64,000 nt of DNA from Chondrus crispus (lineage: Eukaryota > Rhodophyta > Florideophyceae > Gigartinales > Gigartinaceae): positions 64,558 through 128,557 of the forward strand of contig NW_005178869.1 in the NCBI RefSeq assembly GCF_000350225.1. The letters run 5' to 3'. Below, one piece after another: positions 11,701 through 20,455 of the stretch (position 1 is its first letter; each line of letters begins with the position of its first letter). The translations under genes and the position numbers were made by a program. The notes beneath the pieces were generated by a model. That model searched no databases, was not told where the DNA came from, and was given only the letters and a program-made list of their open reading frames with translations.

Positions 11701-11726
11701 AGTGCGATTTCAACCAACACGCTTAA
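8718..11726 (+). CDS. gypsy-1 Pol (RT, RNase H, integrase, chromodomain)
   Basis: 1002 residues as an open frame; upstream codons back to about 8683 are in the same frame. RT: TVDLRPVNAAT near residue 72, FASLDFVSGYWQL, and active site AWLDD near 167, so the usual Y/F-x-D-D is W-L-D-D. RNase H begins around FTDASD (residue about 331). Integrase has an HHCC zinc region ending CYHC and the DDE triad in MDFLYMG, VSDQGSHF and NGSIERM (about 616, 673, 708). A C-terminal chromodomain (VHVEWEGLPDKEDWTWEP) could target insertion to modified histones. All catalytic acids I checked are present, so apart from the Gag-Pol frame break this could be active. Confidence 0.88.
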   Translation: MPPMRIRLKHGYRPIRVKARRYNGEQRQFLSKYMDQLKDMGFVKEFPTAEWQAAPLLVTKLGSRAGYRMTVDLRPVNAATIKESWPMPHLDSEVFDFAGSSCFASLDFVSGYWQLPLHPDSYTACGVVTPRGVVISKRVLQGLANVVAYFQSTVEPLFSELRGFFKAWLDDFRLHAKSEEILLDKLELFFCICQKRRLWLSARKCKLFRKELCWCGRVISGKGYKMDPSRLSGLRDIGMPQSAAELAEFIYCCRWMSIAIPNFVQIIRPLNEVLEQAYARSGKRTKKSIKKVALRTLSWGRTHEEAFQLLQDSLRTAVTLSYPDPEKTMCVFTDASDLYWSGVVTQCTEAQLCKPCDEQLHEPFAFLGSEFKGSSLNWSTFEKEAYAIFQTFEKLDYMLLGHANVHVFTDHRNLLFVFAPLALEPALGRHIVSKVQRWALFLSKFKYVIEHISGNDNICADILTRWVRGYRNEKNLLCSLLLEEADQLIPSADSITWPDMYSIRLSQQRHTHADGLKFDESEKVWKRGMQIWIPQQDLELQLSIMVCSHCGSIGHRGMDATGSVIRENFWWSSLDQDVKALVRGCYHCIVTRTGEVVPRPLGHAIHGDRPNEVVHMDFLYMGQGLSNKKYLLILRDDLSSYIWLWPTEDTTAASAAEALCVWIGVFGCMEWMVSDQGSHFKNSLIKSLTDELRTKHHFTTAYSPWANGSIERMCREVLRSCRALLSEWRLGAKDWPAVTEAVQSVINHAPLRRLGLRNSDEPGIYRTLLEVFTGHKPLRPLIRALPMHKYRSARTSDEAQARTLVRIGHVQEALEGMHKKVKGLTSASRKRQVDRHNKRTNVHCARFAQGDFVVVRRAQPGSHKLQFVWRGPRRISSIRSDWVYEVENLITGKKEVVHARRLHAYRERMNGKEVTPALIKAAEHSEQSYQIVESFRGIRDASGDLEVHVEWEGLPDKEDWTWEPLAQIFEDLPARLEDFLHTSGSRNLKKRGLAQCDFNQHA

Positions 11727-11758
11727 TTCCTACGACTCATCATCAAGCTTGAGGACAC

Positions 11759-12289
11759 TGTAACGCCCTGCGCTCGCGACGATAGATAGAGAGCGAGATG
11801 TCTACGGCACGATGCCTTGGGGCGTAGCAGGGCTGGACTCGTAGCGCGAGCCTGCCGCAGAGGTGAGTGGACAGCCACCTCTGAGACTGGGATTCCGGGT
11901 GCGTAGCCTTTGTAAGAGCTAGCGTCTAAGCGCACCCGTACCCCGCTGGGTACTGTAAGTACTTCATGGGCCTACCGCCGAGCGAAAAGCCCCACTGCAG
12001 CACAGCAGTGATCCTGGTCTATCTGACCAGGAGGTGTGTAGGGCGCAGCGCAACTGTCGTCGCCTGACAGGGACGACACCGGGCGGAGAGTGCGGATTGC
12101 CGCACCCGTTCGGGTTTTGTAAATAAAGGCAGCATGCTGCGTTGGGATCCGGGGAACCCGGGGAGACGCACGCGTTGACTTTGCCCATTCTCTTGCTTTC
12201 CCATAGATACATCGCTCCTTTACTCTGGGCGCTGCGAGCGCCCTGTCCGACGTAGAAGCGCTTACTACCGAGTCCTGTGATCTGTCACA
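11759..12289 (+). repeat. gypsy-1 3' LTR
   Basis: 531 bp, few differences from the 5' LTR (for example GACCAGG for GACCCGG, TTTCCC for TTTACC). Confidence 0.9.
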
Positions 12290-13614
12290 CAGGCCAGGGC
12301 TTGGAGACCTGTTTTGTTTAAAAGTGGAGAAAGGAAAACGATGTGGGAGAAAGTTGTGGGTCTGTCTGCGGAGCTATCATGGAAGGAGTGGAATTCCGTA
12401 CGTTGAGACTCGCAATAGACTCGGGTTTGCGGATTCTGGATGCAGCGATAAGAGGGAGTGCGCATGATTTTGTGGGCGGGATGGAAACCGTTCCGAAAGA
12501 AACTTTGCAAACTTGCAGTTGAGAGTGGGAGACTTCTGGAGCAGTCTGCCTTGACACTGGGGCCTGTGACCCTTTCTGGGAGAGACAAGAAGATGCCTTA
12601 TACTGTTGACCGTATCGTGGGAAAGAGATGCTCTGTCGGTTATGCAGAAGCAATGCGTGAGTCTCCGTGATGGGTGTCTCACTGTGAGAGGACCACTGCT
12701 TACGGGAGGCACGAGGGTTGTGGAAAGTGGCACAGCGATGTCTAACCAGACTGAAGAAATCGAGGACTTGATTGGTAGGGCGGAGAATCTGATTGACATG
12801 AACATTTCGGGAGGGCCACTTTTTTGCTCAACGTAGCGGCAGTGGAGAGGAATGAAATTTACGCTCGGTTCAGACGTGTGAGAATTCTGTCGGATTTGGG
12901 ATCAACAATGATGTATGTGGCGAGGACATTGAACTTGATACAAGCAGCGCAAATGATTAAAAGCCTTTGATGCCAAATTGTTTGTTCCCGGAAATGGAAT
13001 CAGTTGGACACGGTTGCCAATTTTTCGGACTTGTGCGTTGGAAGTGGCGGGGATGTGAAGTGGAGGGAAGCAAAAGGCAATGGTGTTAGTAAGGAAGCCT
13101 TTTTCTCTGAAGGAGAGCTGACCGAGTGTGACTCCATGACGTATGATCTTGTTAGAAAGGCTTTATTGGAACGCACGGTAAGCGAATACGCGACGTTGTT
13201 TTCAAGAGAAGGACTTCAGATTGTGCTGGCTATTGCCGGACAGTGGGCTTCTCGGTTTACTAGTGCGAGAAAGAGAAAATCAGAAATGTGCTTGTTTAAA
13301 CCCTCTATTATGGGGGAAGTCAGGATGAGAATTCAAGCACACAGGCCATGATTAACCTCAGAATATTTTTGCGCTAGGGGTACGAGGGGTGGGTTGTGAC
13401 GCTAGAGACAAGCGAAACTTTTGTACGAAACTGCGATCGAAGAACACAAAGTCTGTACGATGATGGTGAACCTCAGTGTTTTGCTCAAAGAGGGTACCGA
13501 GGAGTAGAGCGTGACGCGGTGCGATCTATGGAGCTGTATGAGCGCGCTATTGAGAAGGGTGACGACGTCGATGCGATGTCGAACTGTTACGTGTCCCCGG
13601 CCCGGTGTAACTAA
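12290..13614 (+). pseudogene. Decayed gene, 3' part, ending in Sel1-like repeats
   Basis: Continues the broken frame interrupted by gypsy-1. Short open stretches (12330-12480, 12458-12670, 13004-13351) have frameshifts between them. The last one, 13396-13614, reads RGVERDAVRSMELYERAIEK followed by GDDVDAM. This matches the Sel1/TPR-like repeat pattern G-V-E-x-D-x-x-x-A-x-x-x-Y-x-x-A-A/I. A degenerate unit precedes it (CDRRTQSLYDDGEPQCFAQRG). Sel1 repeats are alpha/alpha scaffolds for protein binding. The repeats stop abruptly at 13614. Function of the whole is unknown. Confidence 0.45.
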
Positions 13615-13665
13615 TTAGAAAATTTAGTGAAATAATTGTACAAATTTGCTGGAAGAATTACCTTC

Positions 13666-13678
13666 TATATAAATAAAA
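13666..13678 (+). promoter_or_regulatory. TATA box ahead of the three-ORF locus
   Basis: TATATAAATAAAA, a strong TATA-type element, about 305 bases before the ATG of the first ORF (13984). The intervening leader has no long frame. Role as this locus's promoter is inferred from position. Confidence 0.45.
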
Positions 13679-13983
13679 GCCGTCGCTTCGCTGTTCCCCG
13701 CTCACGAATTTTCGCAGTTTATTCCAACGTTTACCGCGCTTTCTCCTCTCCACTCTGCAGCGACGTAACAACATTCGCTGCTCCAGCTCCGTACCTCGCC
13801 CACCGAGGTAAATTTAGTTTGTGGTGTTGTATCGAGTCGAGGGGGGCGTACCACTCTTCAGTCATTTTTATGGCTGAAAGAAGGGACCGACCTGCTCTTT
13901 GCTTTATGGCGTAGTCAGGGCCGATCCTCCGACCGTGCGGGGGTTTCATCATGGGACCCGAGGGTTGAGTATGTGCTACCACA

Positions 13984-14826
13984 ATGACTAGGTGCTCATT
14001 TGTCACTACCACGTCGTCCGGGCGCATTTCTCGATGCGCATGGAACGCTACTCATGTGTGTGGAAGGTGTGAAACGCACTGTCCGTTCCCCAAGTGCGTG
14101 GTCGGGGACTGTCACGCAGTGCGAAGCTGCACGCGCTGCCGACGATGCCGTGTGCATTGTGAGCAGGGCTGCAGGCGCAACAGTTACCATGTTGTTGAAG
14201 ACCCGCATCCTGTAGTTCGTGCCATTACGCGGGCTATAGAAGGCCAGTCGACTCACTTCGTGAGTCGCGCCGACAGGCATGGACGCGGGGAGCAGGAGCG
14301 CGACCTCGCGTCGTCGGCACTCAGCGGCACGCTCACAGACAGCGAGTCGCAAGGTTGGGGGACAGTCGGTGTGTGCGATGCTAGTCGTGGACCGCGCCGC
14401 CGAGGTGGTGATGTGTCCCCCCCTGACCCAGATTACCCTTGGTCGCGGCGTAGATCACACAGTAGCGACGACGTCATCGGGACCATTGGTGATGAGGACC
14501 CCAAGCCAGAGTACAGTGCCAAAGATTCCATCCGAGTGTTCAACGCTTCCCGGCGGCATATTGCTCTACAGTGGGCTCAGTCCACCAAGTTGTGCCAGGA
14601 AGAAGGGCTCTGTCCGATTCCCTGGGATGTATGCGACTTTGGATACGTGCAAAATTTGCATGTCCGGAGACTATACCACGATTGGAGCTATACAACGGTT
14701 GGCCATCGGTTTCAGCTTAAATATAAAGGTCTTACGGTTTGGATAGATGCGGTTAGCGACTTAGCTGTATCACTATGGTCGTCTAACATCAAACACGGGT
14801 GGCTGAGCTATATGGCTGAGTCCTGA
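13984..14826 (+). CDS. Unknown Cys-rich protein, ORF1 of three-ORF locus
   Basis: Starts at ATG 13984 in good context (ACAATGA); 280 residues to TGA 14824-14826. The same frame then stays open to TAG at 14993-14995 (AMYDEFGNLVAAGAVQ...), so the TGA may be a decayed CGA or TGG. The N-terminus carries two copies of C-x2-C-x3-C-x4-C spacing (CGRCETHCPFPKC and CRRCRVHCEQGC), a likely duplicated zinc-binding motif. A Ser/Arg/Asp-rich linker follows, then an aromatic-rich domain (LYHDWSYTTVGHRFQLKYKG). I do not recognise the family. It lies on the same strand as ORF2 and ORF3. Confidence 0.5.
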   Translation: MTRCSFVTTTSSGRISRCAWNATHVCGRCETHCPFPKCVVGDCHAVRSCTRCRRCRVHCEQGCRRNSYHVVEDPHPVVRAITRAIEGQSTHFVSRADRHGRGEQERDLASSALSGTLTDSESQGWGTVGVCDASRGPRRRGGDVSPPDPDYPWSRRRSHSSDDVIGTIGDEDPKPEYSAKDSIRVFNASRRHIALQWAQSTKLCQEEGLCPIPWDVCDFGYVQNLHVRRLYHDWSYTTVGHRFQLKYKGLTVWIDAVSDLAVSLWSSNIKHGWLSYMAES

Positions 14827-14995
14827 GCTATGTATGATGAGTTCGGCAACCTAGTTGCTGCTGGTGCGGTCCAGCTCGTCGAAGAAGGTGATGCCCCCTC
14901 GAGGGATGTCCCGTCGGTCGAGTTCAATGTGCCATTTCCGGCAGTCGGTTGGGCCTTTTATGTTAGGTATACTACTTGGCGCAGCACGACTTGTT

Positions 14996-15390
14996 AGGAC
15001 GGGGAACAACGGCCTTAGGAGGAACAGAGGTGTTGGACCTTCAGGTAGTGTGGTAACTCCTTTACTTTGAGTAGGGCATAGAAGTACATATATACTATCC
15101 TACTGATCCCGTCGTCATAAACCTGCGAACTGACGACACAGTACGTCCAAGTCAGTTGCAATGGCAGGGACTGGCCTGGATACTTCATAATGGTCGCTAG
15201 ACATATTGTTACCCAATCGGGCGATTTTCTACAGTGCGAAACTATCCGTGATTCAAGTGTTCTGTCCTGAAGCATTCTCTTGCTCCATCCAGAGTCCTAG
15301 TGCATTTCACCTGCGTAATCCTAAGCATGCTGGGCACATCTCAACTGGTATCACTCTCGACCTGCTGGTGTGCCGGACGCCTGGCGGTCC
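14996..15390 (+). other. Degenerate coding-like stretch between ORF1 and ORF2
   Basis: Open pieces in all three frames (VINLRTDDTVRPSQLQWQG; RHIVTQSGDFLQCETIRD) are broken by stops. They look like the decayed end of ORF1 or start of ORF2 rather than a designed spacer. Confidence 0.35.
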
Positions 15391-16221
15391 ATGACTAAGA
15401 CATTCATGGACACAAAGCCGCCTGCCTGGCTGGAGTGCGAATCTTTTTGCCCTTCGTGGTGGCCGCAGGAGTGTTACCACAGTAGGAGACTGACGGTGAA
15501 CGCGTTTGTTGATGGGACCATCGCACCGGATTGGGACGATTTGGGCGGCGGTAGCGACCTAGCGGTATTCATCGACGAGTTGGGCGAAGGGGTGCACCTG
15601 TACGCTTACGTCACTGACCTGTACGACGCCGCCAATGCCGCGAAATGGGTGGATTACGATAGCGATATGCGGTGCGGTCGATGCCGGCAGTCGGGCGTAT
15701 ACGTGGTAGGGTCCGGTGGTAGGAGCGCCTTTGTTGATTCGAGACTGGAGCGTTCACTCAGTCTGATCATGGATGGCGACTGGACGAGTGTGGCCGGCTA
15801 CCCGAACGTCAGATTTCCTAAAATGGCAGCTTGTTCCAGGGTGGGCAGCGCTCTTTCATGTCTTTATGCCGACAGCTCATACGGCATGTTGGGTAGGTGC
15901 AGTAGGACGCCGGCCGTACACGCTATACGTACTATGGCGTTAAGCCCCTACCATATTCCTATGCACCCCGTTGAAAACTGTTTCTTCTCCTTGTTTCGGG
16001 AGTGCTGTGACGGGAACGGGTCATCACTTGGGCCCTTGTACGCGGGGCAGATTGTCGCCACCGGCATACTTGACCCAGATGAGCGGAAGCTATGTTCCAT
16101 ACTGGGTCGGAGATGGCTTGCGGCTCGTGACGGGCATATACACATAGTGGCTACTAAGGAGGAGGCGACGTACCGGGCGGATCTTGCAGGTAAGTTTGGC
16201 GATGAAGCAGTTGACAAGTAA
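15391..16221 (+). CDS. Unknown protein, ORF2 of three-ORF locus
   Basis: First ATG 15391 gives 276 residues (the frame is open from about 15325). It contains a CxxC pair (MRCGRCRQSG) and the strings DLAVFIDELGEGVHLYAYV and HPVENCFFSLFRECC. No signal peptide or membrane segment is evident. It ends TAA 16219-16221; the ATG of ORF3 begins at 16224, an arrangement (TAAATATG) unusual for separate nuclear genes and suggestive of polycistronic translation. I do not recognise the fold and see no polymerase or protease motif. Confidence 0.5.
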   Translation: MTKTFMDTKPPAWLECESFCPSWWPQECYHSRRLTVNAFVDGTIAPDWDDLGGGSDLAVFIDELGEGVHLYAYVTDLYDAANAAKWVDYDSDMRCGRCRQSGVYVVGSGGRSAFVDSRLERSLSLIMDGDWTSVAGYPNVRFPKMAACSRVGSALSCLYADSSYGMLGRCSRTPAVHAIRTMALSPYHIPMHPVENCFFSLFRECCDGNGSSLGPLYAGQIVATGILDPDERKLCSILGRRWLAARDGHIHIVATKEEATYRADLAGKFGDEAVDK

Positions 16222-16223
16222 AT

Positions 16224-17252
16224 ATGTTATCGCTTGGTATGACGGCTGGTCGGGTGATAGCACCTATACGTGATTTCAGCATGAGTTTTAGAGAGCCTGG
16301 AGGTTACGAAGAACCCAGGCAGGCCGTGGGCAGCATCACTCTAAGGTCTAGAGTGTGCGTCAGAATCGCAGAGGGGGAGTCCGGGCAGATATCGATTTTC
16401 ACCGAAAGCACCAGCCGAGTCACGGTTAGGGAGAGCGTGCATATCACTGCACGGCAGATTGCCCGCAGGACATCTACCACCCCTCGCGACGTTCGGGCCT
16501 CAGCAGCTATGCGGAGTGCACGGGACTGGCTCAACCATAATGTCGAAGAGGGGGGCGTGCACATGATACTTGTCCGCGAGTCCCCGCGACGCCGTACAGG
16601 CAGTCTTACCGGGTGCCCGAGACACGGCTGTTCCGGGTTAGTCCGACTTCCCGGGGTGTTGATTAGCTGGAAGGGTTGGAGGGCCATCGGGTGCTACCGC
16701 TGCTGCGCGTTGTGCTCGGAGGACAAATCGTACCTTTTGCTCAACAAAGGGTGGTCGGCAGTGTCCAACGCCCTAATCCCTGTTTTTGAGGAGGCAATCA
16801 AGTCACTTCGGGCCGGCGACCAGGATTCCGCGGACCGGATTTTGACCGAGAATGGAATGCGGACGGCTCGGGCTGCTGGCCTACGGCTAGATACGCTGTG
16901 GGCGAACTCACGTGTCATCGTGCAGCATGGGGTCAACGTCACCGAGACTGACCTGTTCACTGCTGGCCCGGGACGTTTCTCGGTCGGGTCGGCCGACCTA
17001 CGCCACCAGGCTCCTCGCCCCCCAACGACGGATTGTGGCCCAGTACCCGCACGGGAGCTAAGTACGGGTGACAGGGGTGACAGGCTTGGTACTTGGGGTG
17101 TAGGAGCACCACCCGTCAGCTTGAGTCATACGGTCGGCAGCGGAGAGGTCCCCGCGCACCTGGCCGTTGAACAGCCGACCGGGGACACGAGTGGGGCCTC
17201 GGACAGGTTCCTTAGAGCATCCCCACCGGTACGCAATCAAATCATCAAATAA
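16224..17252 (+). CDS. Unknown Cys-rich protein, ORF3 of three-ORF locus, 3' end replaced
   Basis: 342 residues from ATG 16224. Central zinc-ribbon-like cysteines: CPRHGCSG then CYRCCALC about 38 residues later. N-terminal part is beta-like and rich in R, S and T; the tail is Pro/Gly-rich. The final dozen codons (from 17216, AGCATCCCCACC) are the terminal inverted repeat of the neighbouring TIR element, so the native C-terminus has been cut off. Function unknown. Position and spacing link it to ORF2 and ORF1. Confidence 0.5.
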   Translation: MLSLGMTAGRVIAPIRDFSMSFREPGGYEEPRQAVGSITLRSRVCVRIAEGESGQISIFTESTSRVTVRESVHITARQIARRTSTTPRDVRASAAMRSARDWLNHNVEEGGVHMILVRESPRRRTGSLTGCPRHGCSGLVRLPGVLISWKGWRAIGCYRCCALCSEDKSYLLLNKGWSAVSNALIPVFEEAIKSLRAGDQDSADRILTENGMRTARAAGLRLDTLWANSRVIVQHGVNVTETDLFTAGPGRFSVGSADLRHQAPRPPTTDCGPVPARELSTGDRGDRLGTWGVGAPPVSLSHTVGSGEVPAHLAVEQPTGDTSGASDRFLRASPPVRNQIIK

Positions 17253-18638
17253 CAACACTTGGCACACTTTTTCTGTAATTTGATTGGCTCCCTAGAATTT
17301 GGTTGTTTCGTTATTTGGCTGTTTGATGCTTCGGAAAGAACTGCCCCACCGGTGAGAACCAAATGAAGTACATTCCCCTCGTACTCACCATCGCATCCTT
17401 GTACTCACACTCGTACTCACCCTCGTATCGCACCCTCAGTCGTAGTCGCACGCTCACTCGAAACCCATCCCGCGACCTTCTCCCTCGCCACTCTGTCTGC
17501 ACTCCTTCCCTCTCACCTCCACCGTGGACAAAGACAGACTGCCGGCGCTGTCCTCCCTGCTCACGGACAGCACGCGCTCCCCACGCGACCGCGAGCAGCG
17601 CGATCCCGGAGAGAACATACGCGCCGGCGGCAGCGGTGCTGCGGCGGATGATTGGCTCGACAGCCGCGAGCGACGTTCTCCTGCGGCTGCTGCTGCTGCT
17701 GAGCAACGTATCGCACTGCTCTAGCACTGTCTGCGCTTGTGAACCTGTCGGAGGACAAGGAGCCGGCGGCTCTGACGCACGCGGACGCGGTGCGGCTCGC
17801 AGCGCAAGTGGTCCTGGACGCGGACGTCGTCGCGCTGCACGCGGCGCTGCTGTCCAACCTGACGCGCTTCGCGCCGGGCGTGGACGAAGCGGAGGGCGCG
17901 GACGGGTTTCGGGAGAGGGGCACGCTACTCGTGCTCGTGGAGAGGGTACCGAGTATTCCGAATGTGCTGCGGCTATCGAATGCGTGCGCGAGCCAGGAGG
18001 GGAGGGACGTCCTGTTGGTCGAGGGAAGGCAGGCGGAGAAACAGCTGTTGACGAGGTTGCTAAGATTGCTGGAGGCGGGGGAGGCAGAGAAGAGGCTGGC
18101 GGGGGCGAGCTGGGTGCGGAACTGCGCGATGGCGGACGAGTGCCATGATGTGTTGGTGGGGGTACGGCGGCGGTCGCAATGTGCTTGGGGAGGTCAAAGG
18201 AGGTGGGACGGGAGGAGATGGCGGAGATTCGCGCCTGGTTGGTCGAGGAAGTGTTGTTGTTGTGTAAGAGCCGAGCGGGGAAGGACGCGCTCAGGGATGG
18301 CGGGGCCGTCGACGTTCTGGAGGGATGGAAGGGGGAAGAGCATGCACGCCGTAGTGAGCATCCTGGATCGGCGGGAGACACTGGTAATCTCGAGGCAAAT
18401 ACCGCATCGATGCACTTTTTGGTCGGAAGCCGTTTCGGTCGACCAATAGAACGTGCACAACTGGATTGTCAAGGGTAATCAAACAGAGACCATCCGAACC
18501 AAATTCTTGATATTTGGTTCCGATTTTTAGATCGACACCAAAAATTTGATGATTTGGTTGCACCGGTGGGGATTTCAATCGACATCAAATCATCAAATTT
18601 TGGTTGTTTGGGTATTTGATTCTACCGGTGGGGATGCT
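17216..18638. mobile_element. TIR element carrying an HGH1-like gene fragment
   Basis: Perfect 15-bp terminal inverted repeats: AGCATCCCCACCGGT at 17216-17230 and its complement at 18624-18638. Each end repeats the CCCCACCGGT motif a second time inside (17345-17354 and 18564-18573) and shares AAATCATCAAAT and AACCAAAT strings. No transposase frame is present. The interior holds a fragment of a cellular gene, the layout of a Pack-type (gene-capturing) non-autonomous DNA transposon. I could not find a clear target duplication. Confidence 0.55.
17700..18350 (+). pseudogene. HGH1: HGH1-like (DUF383/DUF384) armadillo protein fragment
   Basis: The frame from about 17703 reads ALVNLSEDKEP, AALLSNLTRFAPGVDEAEG and LAGASWVRNCAM, matching the DUF383 pattern in HGH1 (paired 'ALVNLS', 'LLSNLT', 'xxxVRNC' helices). 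A shift to the second frame at about 18150-18180 gives EIRAWLVEEVLLLCKSRAGK and DALRDGGAVDVLEGW, matching DUF384. The linker usually found between the two is missing, so a deletion with frameshift joined them. HGH1 is a chaperone that helps fold elongation factor 2. The N-terminus is absent or scrambled. This is a captured, non-functional fragment. Confidence 0.62.
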
Positions 18639-18641
18639 CGT

Positions 18642-18937
18642 AACTATTTTGGCAAACATAAACTATTTTGGCAACGCACTTTTCCGGAATGGCGATGATG
18701 GGCGGCTATCGATCGATATGGAAAAGCATATTACGTTGTAATGGCACGGCACAGTCTGGATTTTTGGCGGACAAGCGAAAGTAATGGGCTTTCGAATGGC
18801 GGTAAAAACAGAAAAGGCGCGCAGGTTGTAATCAGTCACAGAGCTACCAAGGTTAGCAAATGGCGGGGGCAGATCTGGGTGACTCGGTTTCGGAAAAGTG
18901 CGGCAAAAAGAGGAAGCACTGCGTTCCCAAAATAGTT
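18642..18937. mobile_element. MITE, family M1, copy A (right end shortened)
   Basis: Starts AACTATTTTGGCAAACATAA and ends CCCAAAATAGTT. The interior closely matches 59817-60149 (GGAATGGCGATGATGGGCGG, GATATGGAAAAGCATATTAC and more). The outer half of the right TIR is missing. It abuts the HGH1-carrying TIR element. Confidence 0.75.
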
Positions 18938-20422
18938 GAATTACTATTCCGCAACGATGATCCCCTCCCAGCTCAGTTGTGCCTCCCGCCGAGTAGTCGA
19001 TCAAGTGCGAGCGTCGCTTGCTTCCGCCATATTCCGACGACACTGATGTTGTGCCTGAAGAAATGAGCTTCCTTCCCTCGCCCGCAATGACCACGTGTTG
19101 CAAGCCTCAACGTGGAGTGAGAGTCGCTGCGGGTGGGGAGCATGACCCCGTTACCGTGCCCCGTTACCGTGCGTTTCGCCGCCGAGTAAAGTGACGGCCT
19201 GCCTGGAAGGCATCGCCCCCATCAAGCCTCTCGGCCGCCAGACAAGAAGACGGCGCGCCGGGTGCGCGGCCGCCCGGCGGGGGCGCGCGATCAAAACGGG
19301 CGCGCGGCCACCTGTTACGCGACTGCTGCAGATTCAAGCCGCATTTTAGCTTACCCGGGCCGCCGTCCGCCGTCTGCCGTCCGCCGCGCGTAACTGCGCC
19401 CTCTCTCCACGTGCTTATTTCGCCGCGCCCCACGCGGGGCGCGGCCGGTCGCAGTCGCTGAGGTGCGGGCGGATGGCATGTGCCGCCGGGGTAGCGCAAA
19501 TCGCGCCGTCGTGCGTCTTCTAAGCCGCACGTAGCATGGCTGCAGCTCCGCCCGCAAACGCTTCCCGTTCAAACCACGCGCGACTCGCAGCGCAAGCACC
19601 ATGCCGCCCTGCTTCCCGCTCGTGCGCAGCAATGCGCGCATCCCTTTCAAAGCGCGCGCGTCCGCATAAGCGCCGCCGCCGCCGTTGCGCGCGCCCTCAC
19701 CCCGACGCGCTGTGCCTCCCTCCCCCTTCCCCCGCTCTCCCTTGCGCGTGCGCGCGCCCGTCGCCGCCGCACGTATGGACAGCCCTCGTGCCCCCTCCGC
19801 GTTCTAGTCGCGTGGCGGACGCTTCCCCGCCGCGACCCGGCTTGCAGCAGCAGCGGGATGGGGAGCTGGGGCGCACTGTTCTCGCCGCTGGCAGAGTGTG
19901 GCGGCGGCGGGGCGCAGGCCAGACAAACTCATAGAACATCTTTCGTCGTCTCTACTCTCGCTCCTACTTATCCGTCTCGCTTATCCGTCTCGCTGCTGGC
20001 TGTGATCAGACAGCTTATCGCGGTCGGTCTGTCACTGGAGGCCGCTTGTGTTACCTGTGCCGGCCAGGACACTTTCCCTTCTGCCCAGTGCTTTTCTCTC
20101 GCAGTAACCGATGCCCCTTGCAAGGACGGTGTTCGTAATTGGACTGAATGACGACGCTGACGCTCCGTAAAGGGAGAGGCACAAATGTTGAAATTTATGG
20201 TAAAATGGAGAGAAAAAGTTGGCCTCGTTTGCCACTTGTCTTCTCACACGTGTGGACCTGTGCACGTGGAAACCTGTGCACGTGTGCCCATCGCCTCTTC
20301 AAAGTGAGATTGGTCCCCGCTTTGACCCGGTCTGCAACGCTTCTCAACACACCGTTCATTCACGAATACCTTTATATCTTTTGAGCACAAGAGCGCACGA
20401 TGAACGGAAGCAGGTCGCTAGT
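18938..20422. other. GC-rich stretch without a recognised gene
   Basis: 19160-19930 is very GC-rich with overlapping frames on both strands (for example 19536-19934 plus) of low-complexity Arg/Ala/Pro composition. Such frames are expected by chance in GC-rich DNA. CCCCGTTACCGTG is repeated in tandem near 19146. Confidence 0.4.
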
Positions 20423-20455
20423 TCATACATACACATACATACACACATACATGGA
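20423..20455. repeat. CATA-type microsatellite
   Basis: CATACATACACATACATACA-type tract at the 3' end of the NB-ARC-like frame. Confidence 0.8.

Larger units (their letters stand above)
6314..12289 (+). mobile_element. Ty3/gypsy retrotransposon (gypsy-1), full length
   Basis: Two 531-bp LTRs (6314-6844, 11759-12289), both starting TGTAACG and ending CACA, bound one gag and one pol frame. The flanking duplication is CAGG (6310-6313 and 12290-12293), or ACAGG if the LTR end is counted one base shorter. The LTRs differ at only a few positions, so insertion is recent. Pol order RT, RNase H, integrase, chromodomain places it among Ty3/gypsy chromovirus-like elements. No canonical TGG primer site follows the left LTR; the next bases are GTAATTACTTGCCC. 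Confidence 0.9.

Noticed and set aside
17311-18381. Minus-strand frame of 356 residues
   Set aside because: Pro/Arg/Ser-rich shadow of the HGH1-like fragment; the plus strand carries the recognisable domains.
19164-19939. Overlapping frames on both strands in GC-rich DNA
   Set aside because: Long stop-free runs are expected by composition; no motif and no conserved counterpart.
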